From NCBI GenBank assembly GCA_964003875.1, contig CAXFLH010000013.1, positions 1 through 23,128 on the forward strand: a DNA stretch of 23,128 nt. Reading direction: 5' to 3'. Positions 1 to 6,859 of this stretch are shown here, piece after piece. The position numbers and the translations under genes are program-made. Every line of letters starts with the position of its first letter. The stretch's first letter is position 1. The notes below the pieces were generated by a model that worked only from the letters and a program-made list of their open reading frames with translations, made no database searches and was not told where the DNA came from. The DNA is from UBA8444 sp964003875 (GTDB lineage Bacteria; Bacteroidota; Bacteroidia; Flavobacteriales; UBA7312).

Positions 1-369
1 AACATCATCATTTTGATGGCAGCAACAATTGGAGGCTGTTTGCTTCTAACTTATACAAAGAGTGTCGTTGCTTTTTTTACTGTTAGTTTTCTAATTGGAC
101 TTAGTAACGCTGGCACACGTATTTTAAGAATCACATTCCTTTTTGAAAAGGTATCTAACGATATCATTGGAAGAACTGGCAGCGTCTTTAATTCAGTTAG
201 TATCCTCATCAGAACAGCATTAATCACTAGTCTATCCTTACCCTACTTTAATAGTGGTGATAATGTAAGGTATGGCTATTTATTGGGGGCTATATTTTTA
301 TGCATAGCACTAATTCCACTAGTAAAATACCGTAAAAAATTAAGCGAATTAAAAAGCGTAAATACTTAG
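1..369 (+). CDS. C-terminal end of a polytopic membrane transporter, probably MFS (partial)
   Basis: Only the last 122 codons are present; the reading frame is open to the left edge of the window. The visible part is very hydrophobic, with about three membrane segments: one at the start (IIILMAATIGGCLLL), one around VVAFFTVSFLIGL, and a last one around YLLGAIFLCIALIPLV. A basic cytoplasmic tail (KYRKKLSELKSVNT) follows. This layout, with a Gly-rich SFLIGLSNAGTR segment in mid-helix, resembles the last helices of a major facilitator superfamily permease, but no substrate motif is visible, so the family call is inference. Its TAG stop overlaps the TAA stop of the convergent RNase gene in the bases TTAG (366-369), which leaves no room for a terminator between the two. 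Confidence 0.55.
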   Translation, partial: NIIILMAATIGGCLLLTYTKSVVAFFTVSFLIGLSNAGTRILRITFLFEKVSNDIIGRTGSVFNSVSILIRTALITSLSLPYFNSGDNVRYGYLLGAIFLCIALIPLVKYRKKLSELKSVNT

Positions 370-1913
370 GTTGTAATTACTTTACGTTCCTTGTTAAAAA
401 AGCGATACTGTAAAAGATGATAAGTAGTATCTTCTTCTACTTGTAGTTTACAACCGAATTCTTTAGACCAAGTTTTTCTTTGATTTTTGAACCAACCTTT
501 ATTGATATAACTCGCAACAAACGGATGAGTTTTTAAGATGATTTCATTACTCTTGTTGGTGGCTTTAGCTAATTTTTGTTCAATTTCATCAATTAACAAA
601 ATACTTGCTTCTATTTTACCCGTTCCTTTACAAGTAGGACAACCTTCTTTAGTTTCAATATTCAATTCTGGTCGAACACGCTGTCTTGTTATTTCAATAA
701 GTCCAAAACGTGATGGCGGCAAAATATGGTGTTTAGCCTTATCATCAGCCATAAACTCTTTTAATGCTTCGAATAACTTTTTCCTATTCTCACCATTATA
801 CATATCAATGAAGTCAACTACAATGATACCACCCATATCACGCAGTCGCAACTGACGTGCAACTTCTTCAGCAGCAATTAGATTAACTTCTAAAGCGTTA
901 GCTTCTTGGTCTTGCTTTGAATTGACACGCTTTCCACTATTGACATCGATGACGTGCATGGCCTCTGTATGTTCAATAACTAAGTAAGTACTTTTACGCA
1001 TAGTTACTGACTTTCCAAAGGAAGACTTGATTTGTCTTTCAATTTGGAATTTTTGGAAAAGTGGAATCTTGCCCGTGTACATACGAACAATTTTTGCTTG
1101 GTCAGGAGATATTGTTGTTATGTAATCTTTTATTTCATCGTGAAGTTTTTCATCATTAACAAGAATACTAACAAAGTCATCATTCAATACATCTCTAAGT
1201 AAAGATGCAGTTCTTCCAAGCTCTCCAAGAACTTTATAAGGAGGATTTCCTTTTTTAGTTTGCTTAAATAAGGTTTGCCATTTTTTGTATAGATACTTAA
1301 TATCAGCATCTAAGTCAGCTACTTTTTTACCTTCAGCAACGGTTCTTATGATTACTCCAAAACCTGGTGGCTTAATGCTTTGAACGAGTTTTTTTAGTCT
1401 CTTTTTCTCCTCGTTGGATTCTATTTTTTGAGAAACTGAAACTTTATTAGAGAAAGGAACTAAAACCATGTATCTACCAGCAATAGTTATTTCGGTAGTC
1501 AGTCTAGGACCTTTTGTAGAGATGGGCTCTTTGGCAACTTGTACAAGAATTTGATTACCGGATTGCAGAACATCTGTAATAGAACCTGATTTATCAATTT
1601 CCTCCTCTAGTTTGAAGTTTTTTAAGGAAGCGGTATTAAGTTTTCCTCCAAGATTTCTTTGTGTAAATTTCTGAAAAGTTTTGAATTTGATACCTAAGTC
1701 TAGGTAATGAAGGAAACCATCTCTTTCATAGCCTACGTCTACGAAAGTAGCATTCAGTCCAGTGATAATCTTCTTAACTTTAGCTAGAAAAATATCACCA
1801 ACGGAAAACTTTGTTCCTATTGGTTCTTTGTGTAGTTCTATTAATTTCTTGTCTTTCAACAAGGCAATGACGACCTCATTAGGTCTAGAATCTACTAGCA
1901 ATTCATATTTCAA
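366..1913 (-). CDS. rng: Ribonuclease G/E family endoribonuclease
   Basis: A 515-residue RNase E/G-family endonuclease, which cleaves single-stranded AU-rich RNA in rRNA maturation and mRNA decay in the cytoplasm. An S1 RNA-binding domain lies near residues 36-120 (SVGDIFLAKV ... GFLHYLDLG). The catalytic core carries the two metal-binding aspartates of the family, in HVIDVNSGK (about residue 321) and GGIIVVDFIDM (about 367). The Zn-link motif CPTCKGTGK follows near residue 423. There is no long C-terminal degradosome scaffold, so it has RNase G architecture. The start is a TTG at 1913: the family N-terminus (ELLVDSRPNEVVIALLKDKKLIELHKE) begins right there, and I see no upstream in-frame ATG in the short leader. 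The gene lies 70 nt after the bS22-like gene, and two hairpins fill that gap. Its stop overlaps the stop of the convergent transporter gene. Confidence 0.95.
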   Translation of the reverse strand: MKYELLVDSRPNEVVIALLKDKKLIELHKEPIGTKFSVGDIFLAKVKKIITGLNATFVDVGYERDGFLHYLDLGIKFKTFQKFTQRNLGGKLNTASLKNFKLEEEIDKSGSITDVLQSGNQILVQVAKEPISTKGPRLTTEITIAGRYMVLVPFSNKVSVSQKIESNEEKKRLKKLVQSIKPPGFGVIIRTVAEGKKVADLDADIKYLYKKWQTLFKQTKKGNPPYKVLGELGRTASLLRDVLNDDFVSILVNDEKLHDEIKDYITTISPDQAKIVRMYTGKIPLFQKFQIERQIKSSFGKSVTMRKSTYLVIEHTEAMHVIDVNSGKRVNSKQDQEANALEVNLIAAEEVARQLRLRDMGGIIVVDFIDMYNGENRKKLFEALKEFMADDKAKHHILPPSRFGLIEITRQRVRPELNIETKEGCPTCKGTGKIEASILLIDEIEQKLAKATNKSNEIILKTHPFVASYINKGWFKNQRKTWSKEFGCKLQVEEDTTYHLLQYRFFNKERKVITT

Positions 1914-1927
1914 AATAATAACGGCTG

Positions 1928-1958
1928 TGAGAACAGATCTAGAGGATAGATGTTCTCA
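1928..1958 (-). promoter_or_regulatory. Hairpin just upstream of the rng start codon
   Basis: A perfect 8-bp outer stem (TGAGAACA / TGTTCTCA) continues, past a 2-nt bulge, into a 4-bp inner stem (TCTA / TAGA) with a 5-nt loop. On the transcript it ends about 14 nt before the TTG start of rng. No T-run follows on the minus strand, so it is not an intrinsic terminator. The RNase E mRNA of E. coli is known to be autoregulated through 5'-UTR hairpins. A similar role here, or a processing site between the ribosomal-protein and RNase cistrons, is inference. Confidence 0.5.
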
Positions 1959-1968
1959 AATTGATACT

Positions 1969-1990
1969 AAAATAGTACAAAGACTATTTT
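1969..1990 (-). other. Hairpin at the stop codon of the bS22-like gene (weak terminator or processing site)
   Basis: An exact 8-bp inverted repeat, AAAATAGT / ACTATTTT, with a 6-nt loop. It covers the TAG stop of the small ribosomal-protein gene. On the minus strand the 3' arm ends in TTTT. The stem is only A/T-rich, so at most it would be a partial terminator or a 3'-end stabiliser that uncouples the abundant ribosomal protein from the RNase gene behind it. Confidence 0.4.
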
Positions 1991-2073
1991 TTCTTGTGTC
2001 TATTTTTTCTTAAACGCTTTTTACGTTTGTGAGTAGCCATCTTATGTCTTTTTCTTTTTTTACCGTTTGGCAT
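1984..2073 (-). CDS. Tiny basic ribosomal protein of the AURKAIP1/COX24 (bS22/mS38-like) type
   Basis: An uninterrupted 29-codon frame, ATG at 2073 to TAG at 1984. The product begins MPNGKKRKRHKMATHKRKKR and ends LRKNRHKKK; about 60% of its residues are Lys, Arg or His. From memory it matches a very conserved Bacteroidota mini-protein (MPSGKKRKRHKVATHKRKKR-) annotated as AURKAIP1/COX24 domain, the family of mitochondrial mS38 and mycobacterial bS22. Those proteins are buried in the small ribosomal subunit near the decoding region. Its place between the HU gene and rng is, as I recall, the usual one in this phylum. It starts 48 nt after the HU stop, so it may share the HU promoter. It is easily missed by gene callers because of its length. 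The function is by homology; the reading frame is seen directly. Confidence 0.85.
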   Translation of the reverse strand: MPNGKKRKRHKMATHKRKKRLRKNRHKKK

Positions 2074-2121
2074 AACGTTGTGTTTTAAATATTTTTAAAT
2101 CTCTTTTCTATTCAGCACTTT

Positions 2122-2409
2122 TTATAACTGAACGTTTGTTTTAACTTTATTTACAAATTCTTTAGAAGGCTTAAACGCAGGAACATTATGAGCTGGTATG
2201 ATAATCGTTGTATTCTTAGAAATATCTCTACCTGTTTTTTGTGCTCTTTGCTTAACAATAAATGAGCCAAACCCTCTTAAGAAAACATCTTCTCCACTAG
2301 ACAAAGAATTTTTAACTTCGTGCATAAAGGCTTCAACTACAGCTTGCACATCGACTCTTTCTACACCGATTTTATCAGAAATAGAATTAACGATTTCTAA
2401 CTTTGTCAT
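2122..2409 (-). CDS. HU/IHF-family DNA-binding protein
   Basis: A 95-residue histone-like protein, the usual length for HU/IHF subunits, which dimerise and bend DNA in the nucleoid. The N-terminal helices (MTKLEIVNSISDKIGV ... VVEAFMHEVKNSLSSGEDVFLRGFGSF) and the beta-arm region that follows fit the family. The conserved GFGSF turn is at about residues 46-50. The arm carries the IPAHNVPAFKPSK segment, in which the Pro intercalates into the minor groove. HU and IHF-like subunits cannot be separated by eye. The gene is divergent from mutY across 113 nt and has its own TAnnTTTG box. It heads the short HU - bS22-like - rng block. Confidence 0.93.
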   Translation of the reverse strand: MTKLEIVNSISDKIGVERVDVQAVVEAFMHEVKNSLSSGEDVFLRGFGSFIVKQRAQKTGRDISKNTTIIIPAHNVPAFKPSKEFVNKVKTNVQL

Positions 2410-2454
2410 AATTAAATGGATTTAAAAGATGTTTAAATATCTTAATTTCGCGTG

Positions 2455-2462
2455 CAAATATA
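2455..2462 (-). promoter_or_regulatory. Bacteroidota-type -7 box for the HU gene
   Basis: On the minus strand this reads TATATTTG, an exact fit to the Bacteroidota -7 consensus TAnnTTTG. It lies 46 nt before the HU start codon in the HU/mutY divergent gap. No perfect TTTG is found at the -33 distance (GATTT is nearest), so the call rests on one box. Confidence 0.55.
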
Positions 2463-2522
2463 CTGACTTTTATTTAAATCAGATGTGATTTATCACTATA
2501 ACTCGCTAGAATTTACGACTTT

Positions 2523-3560
2523 ATGGATTTTTTCTCTTCTAAAATTATTAAATGGTACTCCCAACATAAAAGGGAATTGCCGTGGAGAAATACCAAAGAC
2601 CCTTACAAGATATGGCTTTCAGAAATTATTTTACAACAAACTCAAGTAAAACAAGGACTTCCATATTATCAGAAATTTGTAAATACATTTCCTAGCGTTT
2701 CGGAACTAGCCAATGCTAATGAAGAAGAAGTTTTGAAATTATGGCAAGGATTGGGTTATTACTCTAGAGCAAGAAATCTGCATTTTGCTGCCAAACAAAT
2801 ACACCAAGCTGGTTTCTTTCCAAAAGAATACAAGGACATCATCACGCTAAAAGGCGTCGGAGAATATACAGCAGCCGCAATTGCATCTTTTGCTTTCAAA
2901 TTGCCCTATGCTGTAGTAGACGGTAATGTTTTTCGACTACTTTCACGCTTTTATGGTATTGACACCCCTATTGACACCTCTAAAGGTAAAAGGGAATTTT
3001 CTGAGATAGCTCAAACACTATTGGTGAAAAAAGAACCTGACACTCACAACCAAGCAATTATGGAATTTGGCTCTCAAATGTGTAAACCAAAGCAACCCAA
3101 TTGTAATAGTTGTCCATTAAGAGATGAATGTGTTGCTTTTGCTAATAATACCATTCATCTTTTGCCTGTTAAAAAAGGCAAAGTCAAGGTGAAAACCGTT
3201 TTTTTCGAATATTTCTTTTTCAAAATGAATGGATACACTTTAGTCAATAAACGAGCAGACGATGGTATATGGCAAAATATGTATGAATTTCCACTCATAA
3301 CTACTGATGAGTTAAAGAATACTGAAGAAATTTTAAACCATAATCAATTTGAATCATGGGTTAAGGGCATTGACTTTAGTATAGAATCAATTAGTGAATT
3401 TAAGCACATTTTAAGTCACAGGAAAATTAATGCTCGATTTTGGGAAATCAAGTGTCAAAAAACACTTCCCGAGTCAACCTTTAAAAAAATTGAAATTGAA
3501 ACAATACATAAGCTTGCCGTATCAAGACTCATCGAAAAATTTATTCAAGCTAAAATTTGA
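2523..3560 (+). CDS. mutY: Adenine DNA glycosylase MutY
   Basis: This 345-residue base-excision-repair glycosylase removes adenine mispaired with 8-oxoguanine. The catalytic Glu34 lies in WLSEIILQQTQV. The helix-hairpin-helix is LKGVGEYTAAAIASFAF (residues 109-125), followed by the conserved Asp133 in VVDGNVFR. The [4Fe-4S] ligands are C187-X6-C194-X2-C197-X5-C203. The C-terminal third (from about residue 225) is the MutT-like domain that recognises 8-oxoG, including FKHILSHRKINARF. Length and residues are complete. The start is the ATG at 2523, which directly precedes the conserved N-terminus (IIKWYSQHKRELPWRNTKDPY). It is first in a plus-strand run with ssb, gldE and gldD, a grouping common in Bacteroidota. 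Confidence 0.97.
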   Translation: MDFFSSKIIKWYSQHKRELPWRNTKDPYKIWLSEIILQQTQVKQGLPYYQKFVNTFPSVSELANANEEEVLKLWQGLGYYSRARNLHFAAKQIHQAGFFPKEYKDIITLKGVGEYTAAAIASFAFKLPYAVVDGNVFRLLSRFYGIDTPIDTSKGKREFSEIAQTLLVKKEPDTHNQAIMEFGSQMCKPKQPNCNSCPLRDECVAFANNTIHLLPVKKGKVKVKTVFFEYFFFKMNGYTLVNKRADDGIWQNMYEFPLITTDELKNTEEILNHNQFESWVKGIDFSIESISEFKHILSHRKINARFWEIKCQKTLPESTFKKIEIETIHKLAVSRLIEKFIQAKI

Positions 3561-3586
3561 TAACTATAATTATTAGGCTATATTTG
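3556..3586 (+). promoter_or_regulatory. Promoter of ssb
   Basis: TTTG at 3556-3559, then exactly 19 nt, then TATATTTG at 3579-3586. This is a full match to the Bacteroidota sigma-A consensus TTTG-N17-23-TAnnTTTG. The predicted start of transcription is near 3593, about 24 nt before the ssb ATG. The TTTG box overlaps the TGA stop codon of mutY, so ssb can be transcribed independently of the repair gene. Confidence 0.75.
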
Positions 3587-3616
3587 ACTATAAGCAAAAC
3601 TTAAAAACATAAAAAA

Positions 3617-4042
3617 ATGGCTAGCGTAAATAAAGTAATCTTAGTTGGAAACTTGGGTAAAGATCCCGAGGTAAGACACTTCGAAAATGGCGGCTCTTTG
3701 GCGAGATTCCCATTGGCAACTTCCGAAACATACACTAAAAAAGACACTAACGAAAAAGTCACTCAAACCGAATGGCATACTGTTGTTACTCGAGGCGGAT
3801 TAGCGGCAAAAGTGGTAGAGCCCTACCTCAAAAAAGGAAATAGCGTCTATATAGAAGGGCGACTGCGTACTCGTTCATGGGAAGATAAAGATGGAGTAAC
3901 TCGATATACTACCGAAGTTATTTGCGACAGTTTAGAAATGTTAGGTAAAAAGTCAGACAATGCTGAAAGTACTGAAACTGAAGCGACTACCAATTCGACA
4001 CCACCAATTCAAGAGTCAGCTGATGACGATTTACCGTTTTAA
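3617..4042 (+). CDS. ssb: Single-stranded DNA-binding protein SSB
   Basis: A 141-residue SSB that coats single-stranded DNA as a tetramer in replication, repair and recombination. The OB fold spans residues 1-112 (MASVNKVILVGNLGKDPEVRHF ... NSVYIEGRLRTRSWEDKDG ... LEMLG). A Ser/Thr/Glu-rich flexible linker follows (about 113-133). The acidic tip DDDLPF is the family's docking site for partner proteins. It has a strong promoter of its own and lies 56 nt after mutY. gldE starts 21 nt after its stop, so read-through into the gliding genes is likely. Confidence 0.97.
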   Translation: MASVNKVILVGNLGKDPEVRHFENGGSLARFPLATSETYTKKDTNEKVTQTEWHTVVTRGGLAAKVVEPYLKKGNSVYIEGRLRTRSWEDKDGVTRYTTEVICDSLEMLGKKSDNAESTETEATTNSTPPIQESADDDLPF

Positions 4043-4063
4043 GACTAACTAAACACCCTACTT

Positions 4064-5380
4064 TTGGACGAAGACCCTCAGCAACTCACACTTTTAATAC
4101 AAAATTTAACTACTAATAGCATGGATCTAAACTTGTTGTTAGCAAGTATAGCAATGCTATCCTTATTGTTTTGCTCTGCAATGATATCAGGTTCTGAAGT
4201 AGCTTATTTTTCATTAGACGCTTCGAAATGGAAGGAAGAAGAAGACAAAACAAGTGTCACACAGATTAAAAAATTACTTCAGAAACCAAATCATTTGTTG
4301 GCAACAATATTGATATCAAATAACTTTATCAATGTAGCTATTATTATACTCTCTACCTACATGACCGATAGCCTATTGGATTATACACAATATCCAATTT
4401 TTAGCTTTGTTATTCAAGTAGTAGTTGTCACATTCGCATTACTTTTGTTAGGTGAAGTCATTCCAAAAGTTTATGCCAATCAAAAAACTTTAACTTTTGC
4501 TAAAAGAATGAGTGGCCCATTAAGCTTACTAAGCACTGTATTTAAACCACTTAGCCAACTTCTTGTTTCATCAACTTCTATAATTGAAAAACGTTTTAAC
4601 GCTAAGGGTTATCAAATATCTGTTGATGACTTGTCTTCAGCATTGGATTTAGCCGGAGAAAATGATACTAGAGAGGAAGAAAAAAGAATTCTTAGAAGTA
4701 TTGTTGAATTTGGCAACATTCAAGTAAAAGAAATTATGAAATCAAGAGTCGATGTAAGTGCTCTAGAGCAAAACACCCCATTTGAAGTTGTCAAGAAATT
4801 AGTTATTTCAAGTGGCTATTCAAGAATTCCTGTTTACAGAGATAATTTTGATACGGTAATAGGCATACTTTATATCAAAGATTTATTACCATTTCTTAAT
4901 AAAACAGATTTTGAATGGAGTAATTTAATAAGAACTCCATTTTTTGTACCTGAGGGCAAAATGATTGATGATTTAATGCGAGAATTTCAAGAGAAAAAAA
5001 TACATCTTGCTATTGTAGTTGATGAATATGGAGGCACTTCAGGGATAGTTACACTGGAAGATATTATTGAAGAAATTGTAGGAGATATAAACGATGAATT
5101 TGATGATGATGGTATACAATTCTCTAAACTAGATAGCTCTAATTATATTTTTGAAGGTAAGACATCTTTGAATGACGTATTAAAGACTATAGATGGGGAA
5201 ATCGACTTTTTTGACCCTATTAAAGGAGAATCCGACACCCTAGCTGGACTAATACTTGAAATGAAAGGCAACATCCCTGAAAATGGAGAGATACTGAACT
5301 ATGAGCAATATTCTTTTACAGTAGAATCTGTAGATAGAACAAGAGTTAAACGAATAAAAGTTACTATTAATGAGCAATAA
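4064..5380 (+). CDS. gldE: GldE, CNNM/CBS-domain membrane protein linked to gliding
   Basis: A 438-residue protein of the CNNM/CorC (DUF21) class. About four membrane segments lie in residues 27-190 (LLASIAMLSLLFCSAMISGSEVAYFSL begins the domain). A CBS pair follows (about 210-335, with IPVYRDNFDTVIGILYIKDLL and IVVDEYGGTSGIVTLEDIIEEIVGDI). A CorC_HlyC transporter-associated domain ends the protein. GldE is genetically tied to GldD in Flavobacterium gliding; its biochemical role is unsettled. The start is uncertain. A TTG at 4064 gives the N-terminus DEDPQQLTLLIQ, which resembles the DPDP-type start of other GldE proteins, so I prefer it. The first ATG is at 4121, and an in-frame stop lies just upstream at 4046. 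The gene overlaps gldD by 11 nt. Confidence 0.88.
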   Translation: MDEDPQQLTLLIQNLTTNSMDLNLLLASIAMLSLLFCSAMISGSEVAYFSLDASKWKEEEDKTSVTQIKKLLQKPNHLLATILISNNFINVAIIILSTYMTDSLLDYTQYPIFSFVIQVVVVTFALLLLGEVIPKVYANQKTLTFAKRMSGPLSLLSTVFKPLSQLLVSSTSIIEKRFNAKGYQISVDDLSSALDLAGENDTREEEKRILRSIVEFGNIQVKEIMKSRVDVSALEQNTPFEVVKKLVISSGYSRIPVYRDNFDTVIGILYIKDLLPFLNKTDFEWSNLIRTPFFVPEGKMIDDLMREFQEKKIHLAIVVDEYGGTSGIVTLEDIIEEIVGDINDEFDDDGIQFSKLDSSNYIFEGKTSLNDVLKTIDGEIDFFDPIKGESDTLAGLILEMKGNIPENGEILNYEQYSFTVESVDRTRVKRIKVTINEQ

Positions 5381-5921
5381 ACTTTACCTTTTTTGTGCTT
5401 TAATCTTTATGGCTTGTAATAACGACTACACCCCTAAACCTTGGGGGTATTCTAGAGTCGATTTGCCTGAGCAAAGCACAACATTATTTGAAAGTAGTTG
5501 TCCTTATAGTTTTCAGCAACCCAATTACAGTAACATCAATTTTAAATACGAAAATGAATGTTGGTTTGATTTAGAATTTAAAGACTTCAATGGCAAAGTA
5601 CATATGAGCTATAAACACCTTAAGGGTGATTTGAATAAATATACAGAAGATAGTAGACTACTTGCCTACAAACATGCCCAAATTGCAGAAGCTATTAGCG
5701 AACAAGTCTTTATTAAAGATTCTTTAAAGGTGTATGGTATGGTTTATACTTTTCAAGGAAGTACAGCAACACCTATGCAGTTTTATTTAACAGATAGTCT
5801 AAATCATTTTGTTAGAGGTGCTTTATACTTTAATTCAGCTCAAAACGACTCCATAACTCCAATTACCAATTTCATAAAAGACGATATATATCGACTTATT
5901 GAAAGCTGGGAATGGAAGTGA
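5370..5921 (+). CDS. gldD: Gliding motility lipoprotein GldD
   Basis: A 183-residue lipoprotein needed for flavobacterial gliding and, in that system, for type IX secretion-dependent surface adhesins. A short signal peptide (MSNKLYLFCALIFMAC) ends at a probable lipidated Cys16. The mature part begins with the family hallmark YTPKPWGYSRVDLP, followed by SSCPYSFQQPNYSNI and later CWFDLEFKDFNGKVHMSY. The start codon lies inside the end of gldE (11-nt overlap), so the two are probably translationally coupled. The lipobox (F-M-A-C) lacks the usual Leu at -3, which is tolerated in Bacteroidota. The stop is separated from the convergent TonB-domain gene by a single base, with no terminator visible. 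Confidence 0.92.
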   Translation: MSNKLYLFCALIFMACNNDYTPKPWGYSRVDLPEQSTTLFESSCPYSFQQPNYSNINFKYENECWFDLEFKDFNGKVHMSYKHLKGDLNKYTEDSRLLAYKHAQIAEAISEQVFIKDSLKVYGMVYTFQGSTATPMQFYLTDSLNHFVRGALYFNSAQNDSITPITNFIKDDIYRLIESWEWK

Positions 5922-5922
5922 T

Positions 5923-6332
5923 TTATAGTTTAAAAATAATAGGCAAGACCAATCTAGTATTCACATATTTCCCGTTCAACAATCCCGCTTTCCATTTAGG
6001 CATTTCTGAAACGACTCTTATTGCTTCATCATCAAAGTATTTTTTTTCTTGACTTTTCAATTGTACGTCTTTAACACTACCCGATTTATCGACAACAAAT
6101 TCGACAAAAACTCGAGCTGTTTCTTTGTTAGCTATAGCTTCTTTAGGATAAACCATACGCTCTTGGATATAGCTTGTCATAGCCTCCATACCCCCCCCAC
6201 GAACTCTGGAAATACATCGACCTGTTCATACACAAAGTCGTTATTTGCAATAAGCACATTGCTAAGAGGTGAAGAATAGGAGAAACTTGAAAAAAAGGTA
6301 ATAGACAGAATTATGATGAGTGTCTTTTTCAT
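5923..6332 (-). pseudogene. Small secreted TonB C-terminal-domain protein, frameshifted at a G8 run
   Basis: Reading from the ATG at 6332, the first part is a signal peptide (MKKTLIIILSITFFSSFSYSS) and a linker ending VDVFPEFVGG. The frame then runs into a TGA. The second part continues in another frame as MEAMTSYIQERMVYPKEAIANKETARVFVEF and so on to FKL, a typical TonB_C domain (PF03544) with the DKSGSVKDVQL and PKWKAGLLNGK motifs. Rejoined, they give about 136 residues with the motif EFVGGMEAM, which matches the EFPGGMEAM of this family. The break coincides with eight consecutive G on the coding strand (6191-6198). Eleven bases separate the two parts where a multiple of three is needed (+2 or -1). 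It may be a sequencing error, a decayed gene or a slippage switch. No TonB membrane anchor is visible, so it is a periplasmic single-domain protein of unclear partner. Confidence 0.75.
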
Positions 6333-6370
6333 GGTATTATGGGTTTAAAGGATTAATATTAAAATATAAT

Positions 6371-6404
6371 AAAAAAAGCCCCAACAGTATGTTGAGGCTT
6401 TTTA
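6371..6404 (-). terminator. Rho-independent terminator of the dcw operon
   Basis: On the minus strand, AAAAAGCC and GGCTTTTT form the outer stem, then one mismatch, then a 5-bp inner stem (CAACA / TGTTG) closing a short loop. A run of seven T (TTTTTTTATT) follows. It lies about 20 nt after the yqeY stop, so it ends the long minus-strand operon. The A-run on the other side would let it act in both directions. Confidence 0.85.
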
Positions 6405-6422
6405 ACTGAACATTAATATTTA

Positions 6423-6857
6423 CTACGACAATAGTGACTTTACAATTTGTGCAATGAGTTTGCCATCGGCTTTACCTGCCAACTGCTGGTTGGCTGAGCC
6501 CATAACTTTACCCATATCAGCCATACTGCTAGCTCCTACTTGAGCTATTACAGCAATAACGACTTCTCGAATTTTATCTTCACTTAACTGCTCTGGAAGA
6601 AATTCTTCGAGTATAGCAACTTGTGCCAACTCATCATCGGCTAAATCTTGTCGATTTTGCTCCAAATAAATGGCGGCTGCATCTTTTCTTTGCTTGACTT
6701 GCTTTTGTATGATTTTCTGCTTAGCAGCATCATCAAGGTCGCCAGCACCTTTTTCGGTTTGCGCCACTAAAAAAGCTGACTTTATAGCTCTTAAAGATGA
6801 CAAGCGTACCGAATCTTTAGCCAACATGGCTTCCTTTATTAATTGATTAATATCCAT
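6423..6857 (-). CDS. yqeY: YqeY/GatB tail-domain protein
   Basis: A 144-residue protein made only of the YqeY/GatB_Yqey domain, the tRNA-binding tail module of the amidotransferase subunit GatB. Recognisable pieces are the N-terminal IKEAMLAKDSVRLSSLRAIKSAF, the central LEEFLPEQLSEDKIREVV, and MGKVMGSANQQLAGKADGKLIAQIVKSLL at the end. Length is normal (about 147-150). Stand-alone YqeY has no settled biochemical function. It starts 2 nt after the ftsZ stop and is the last gene before the terminator, so it is expressed with division genes. ftsZ-yqeY adjacency is common in Flavobacteriia. Confidence 0.93.
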   Translation of the reverse strand: MDINQLIKEAMLAKDSVRLSSLRAIKSAFLVAQTEKGAGDLDDAAKQKIIQKQVKQRKDAAAIYLEQNRQDLADDELAQVAILEEFLPEQLSEDKIREVVIAVIAQVGASSMADMGKVMGSANQQLAGKADGKLIAQIVKSLLS

Positions 6858-6859
6858 AA

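Noticed and set aside
5923..6189. Treating the TonB_C part as a complete 88-residue gene starting at MEAMTSYIQE
   Set aside because: A secreted TonB_C domain without export signal makes no sense, while a matching signal peptide and motif half lie just upstream in another frame.
6333..6370. Promoter for the TonB-domain gene (TATATTTT on the minus strand)
   Set aside because: One base off the -7 consensus and no TTTG at a proper distance; the AT-rich region makes such matches common.
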